Assembly: GCF_015594925.2 (NCBI RefSeq)
Contig: NZ_CP087590.1
Location: 1,984,001-2,048,000, forward strand
Reading direction: 5' to 3'
DNA length: 64,000 bases
Source of the DNA: Vibrio sp. VB16
GTDB lineage: Bacteria > Pseudomonadota > Gammaproteobacteria > Enterobacterales > Vibrionaceae
Positions 61,958 through 64,000 of the stretch are shown in pieces. Every line of letters begins with the position of its first letter. Position 1 is the stretch's first letter. The notes beneath the pieces are model-generated. The model worked only from the letters and a program-made list of their open reading frames with translations, was not told the DNA's origin and ran no database searches. The translations under genes and the position numbers were made by a program.

Positions 61958-62503
61958 ATGACTGAATTTACTCTTCACACTGTAGAAACCGCACCTGAAG
62001 CAAGCAAAGAGTTACTAGAAGGTTCTATAAAAGCATTCGGAATGCTTCCTGGTTTGCATGCGGTAATGGCTGAGTCGCCGGAATTGTTGGAGGGGTACCA
62101 AACGCTGCACAAATTGTTCTCTGACTCTTCATTCAATGCTGAAGAGCTCACCGTTGTCTGGCAAACGATTAACGTTGAACATGAATGCCACTATTGCGTG
62201 CCGGCACACACTGGAATAGCAAACATGATGAATGTCGACCCAGCGTTGACCGAAGCACTGCGCAATAGAGATAAAATGACAACGGAAAAACTACAGGTTC
62301 TTCATGATACGACGCTATTAATGGTGCGCGATCGTGGCGTGATATCAAATGCAGATATTGAAACCTTTTATGCTGCTGGTTATGGTCAGCGCCAATTGCT
62401 TGAAATTGTATTGGGTTTGTCTCAGAAAATCATGAGTAACTACACCAACCATCTAGCAAATACACCAGTAGACAAAGCGTTTGAAAAGTTACTTTGGAAA
62501 TAG
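61958..62503 (+). CDS. Carboxymuconolactone decarboxylase/AhpD-like protein
   Basis: The 181-residue helical protein carries the CMD-family redox motif in VEHECHYCVPAHTGIA: Cys77 and Cys80 (CxxC) with His84, as in AhpD-type alkylhydroperoxidases. The flanking TVVWQTINV and LGLSQKIMSNYTNHL segments match the family's helices. It may reduce peroxides using the CxxC pair. Transcription seems controlled by the duplicated palindromic operator ahead of it, consistent with an inducible stress or detoxification gene (inference). It is a single gene closed by a terminator. Confidence 0.85.
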   Translation: MTEFTLHTVETAPEASKELLEGSIKAFGMLPGLHAVMAESPELLEGYQTLHKLFSDSSFNAEELTVVWQTINVEHECHYCVPAHTGIANMMNVDPALTEALRNRDKMTTEKLQVLHDTTLLMVRDRGVISNADIETFYAAGYGQRQLLEIVLGLSQKIMSNYTNHLANTPVDKAFEKLLWK

Positions 62504-62559
62504 AAACGTAGATTTTATCTTCGATATATAAAAGTCCACTGCCTTCGACTTTATTACCA

Positions 62560-62589
62560 AGCCAGCAACCTTTTGCTGGCTAATTTTTT
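62560..62589 (+). terminator. Rho-independent terminator
   Basis: AGCCAGCAA (62560-62568) pairs with TTGCTGGCT (62573-62581), loop CCTT, followed by AA and TTTTTT to 62589. It closes the AhpD-like gene. Confidence 0.85.
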
Positions 62590-62642
62590 GTCAAAAATTA
62601 CGTTTATCATAAGGCATGACGCGAAAATTACGAGGAGTCAAA

Positions 62643-63107
62643 TTAGTCCCAGGATCCTTGTTCAACCGCTTTATTGTGTAACTCAACCGCTTTTAATGAC
62701 AGTACTTCTTCGATAAAGCGCTCTAATATAGGCACAAATTCTTCTATATACTGTAAACACAATCTAAAAGTCGTCAGTAATGACCCGCCACTTTCAACTT
62801 CGCTATGCCCTAGCGGGATCGGTAACATCATTTCTTTGTACAATGTGCCATAAATACTCACCGCAATCGTTGCTTCAAACGACTCTATCGCTTCGTCTAA
62901 TGTCAGTTCAGTTTGAGAATTAACACCCACGCGAATAGTCGATGGATTCCCCAAAATTTCTGTTGTGATAGAAAGTACATCGAATCGCTCACTAACAAAA
63001 ATTGAAAAATTTACACCGGGTATCTCAGGTGAGCTAAATGTTGTTTGGTTGCCGGGACGTAAGGCCTGCAAAATTTTTCCGTATATTTTTTCCATAGTAA
63101 AAGTCAT
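62643..63107 (-). CDS. Hypothetical protein (154 aa)
   Basis: I do not recognise this protein. It is soluble, with an N-terminal mixed region (MEKIYGKILQALRPGNQ, ITTEILGNPSTIRVGV), a middle FEATIAVSIYGTLYKEMMLPIPLGH stretch (cut at 62804-62878) and a C-terminal amphipathic helical region (CLQYIEEFVPILERFIEEVL). Neither the ATG at 63107 nor the one at 63095 has a clear ribosome site. It converges on the AhpD-like gene's terminator. Coding is supported by length and composition only. Confidence 0.6.
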   Translation of the reverse strand: MTFTMEKIYGKILQALRPGNQTTFSSPEIPGVNFSIFVSERFDVLSITTEILGNPSTIRVGVNSQTELTLDEAIESFEATIAVSIYGTLYKEMMLPIPLGHSEVESGGSLLTTFRLCLQYIEEFVPILERFIEEVLSLKAVELHNKAVEQGSWD

Positions 63108-63433
63108 AGGAGGCGTTGATGCAGACGCCCATACCGACTATCGTTTCTCAAAAGATGATATATAAAACTAATTATTGATTATATTTTCAATATTCGCCAA
63201 GTTTAATCGTTAATAGCGTCCCGTAACTCTCGGACATATCTCAATTTAGCGTACAACATACTAGAAATAGGTAAGCAGCTGTTACACATATACATTATTC
63301 ATATGGAAATGGATTACACAGGCAATTTATAAATGATTACCAAGGCGAATTAATGAGTGCCGATGCGATATGAGAAAATGCCAATTGTCTCTGCTAAAGA
63401 AATGATGTGAAACCGTAAATGTAACAACGATAT
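63108..63433. other. Intergenic region (326 bp)
   Basis: Between the unknown minus-strand gene and the nitroreductase-like gene. It contains a copy of the dispersed AATGCCAA-TGTCTC repeat (63377-63391). No gene or clear promoter is seen. Confidence 0.5.
63377..63391 (+). repeat. Dispersed repeat copy
   Basis: AATGCCAATTGTCTC differs at one base from the copies at 50917 (plus) and 30922-30937 (minus). Confidence 0.45.
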
Positions 63434-64000
63434 TTACCCTAATAAGTCTTGTACTTCTCGCCTTGGTGATAACGGCGTGGCCTTCGCTTTTCCTAGACGA
63501 AATAACATCTGTACGGTTTCATGATTTTGTACGTGATAGTGTTTTTTAAACTCCGCCTGCAGTGGCAGCATATCTTCATACTCCTGCAATATTTGGCTCA
63601 TGGGATGCTGGGCAATGCCTAATGCCGATGTTGTTAGATTAAGGCGGTTATATAGCCGTCCCATTTCTACCTGTGTCTTTCGGCTATTATCATGGCTCGA
63701 AAGCAACGCAAAATGTTGGGTGCTATTTGCGACATTCTGCGTTAGCTTCACTCCCTCTTTACCAAAACTAGAGGGATCTTTCTCTGTTTGAGCACGGCTT
63801 AAAAAGAACGCTTCAGCAACCATTCTCTTCACGCCAACAACCCCATTTTGTGGCAAACCAAACCCATCTCGATGCTGAGCAAATTCTTCATCGTTAAAAC
63901 GAAACATAGCAATAGTCTCCATGTTTCTCGCTCGTTCTTTCTCTTCTATTTCCATCGCCTTAATGACAAAGTCAGCCATGTTTTTTTTATCCGACGGCTC
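63434..64000 (-). CDS. Nitroreductase/Acg-family FMN protein, C-terminal part, truncated by window edge
   Basis: The frame stays open from the ATG at 63979 to the window end, so the true N-terminus is outside. The visible about 188 residues contain GRLYNRLNLTTSALGIAQHPMSQILQEY, cut at 63586-63669. This resembles the C-terminal half of nitroreductase-fold proteins of the Acg type, where the Leu-Gly-rich loop contacts FMN. A final LFRLGKA is typical of the same group. Substrate and exact family need the missing half. Confidence 0.7.
   Translation of the reverse strand, partial: EPSDKKNMADFVIKAMEIEEKERARNMETIAMFRFNDEEFAQHRDGFGLPQNGVVGVKRMVAEAFFLSRAQTEKDPSSFGKEGVKLTQNVANSTQHFALLSSHDNSRKTQVEMGRLYNRLNLTTSALGIAQHPMSQILQEYEDMLPLQAEFKKHYHVQNHETVQMLFRLGKAKATPLSPRREVQDLLG

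Overview
The window looks like a piece of a Vibrionaceae chromosome. It has moderate-to-low GC, short intergenic gaps, and families I associate with Vibrio: a DUF2860-type outer membrane protein, a Gdt1/MneA-type manganese exporter, a DUF748 AsmA-like protein, a DUF2339 polytopic protein and GTTCCCACGC-type REP palindromes. The genus is an inference from remembered families, not from a search. No rRNA, tRNA, CRISPR array, complete insertion sequence or integrase was seen.

Layout. 1-7811: a tightly overlapping purine catabolic operon, entering the window inside xdhA: xanthine dehydrogenase subunits and maturation factor (xdhA-xdhB-xdhC), OHCU decarboxylase (uraD), HIU hydrolase (uraH), guanine deaminase (guaD) and a membrane urate oxidase with a cytochrome c tail (puuD type). 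Together they convert guanine to allantoin. A convergent LysR gene follows. 8792-9245: a small ORF and a truncated HAD phosphatase relic. 9232-11801: minus-strand genes including a methyltransferase/acetyltransferase/phosphotransferase trio. 11852-18150: an RND efflux adaptor and pump with a quinone-oxidoreductase-like enzyme and an upstream outer membrane barrel protein. 18540-21636: a sensor kinase/OmpR-type regulator pair and an outer membrane protein, with 10-bp-spaced GACAAT repeats in front of both units. 21870-25096: a nucleotidyltransferase-like protein, a GAF-PAS-GGDEF diguanylate cyclase and an EamA exporter. 25447-28306: three exported proteins, including a metallo-beta-lactamase-fold enzyme and a His-rich protein. 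28442-38864: a HAD phosphatase, an RluA-type pseudouridine synthase, glycine-zipper proteins, a chemoreceptor, a rhomboid protease, a lipoprotein with a metzincin-like zinc site, a barrel protein and a LysR regulator, with several palindromic repeats between them.

39093-45607 holds the most unusual locus: a 1307-residue protein joining a ClpA/B-like AAA+ module, a receiver-like segment and an FtsH-like AAA+/M41 protease without membrane anchors. It is divergent from a two-gene unit for a membrane protein and an exported PEGA-like protein. 45849-50682: a DUF2339 protein and a BCCT transporter. 51057-57035: mogA, an RraA-like protein and, divergently, a four-gene overlapping operon with B12-dependent glutamate mutase (S and E subunits), its GlmL-type partner and an adenylate-forming ligase, but no methylaspartate ammonia-lyase. 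57162-64000: a DUF748 protein, a Gdt1-type exporter, a small protein, an AhpD-like protein behind a duplicated TGAAC-N4-GTTCA operator, an unknown protein and a truncated nitroreductase-like gene.

The two best candidates for undescribed biology are the Clp-FtsH hybrid protease locus and the glutamate mutase/ligase operon.
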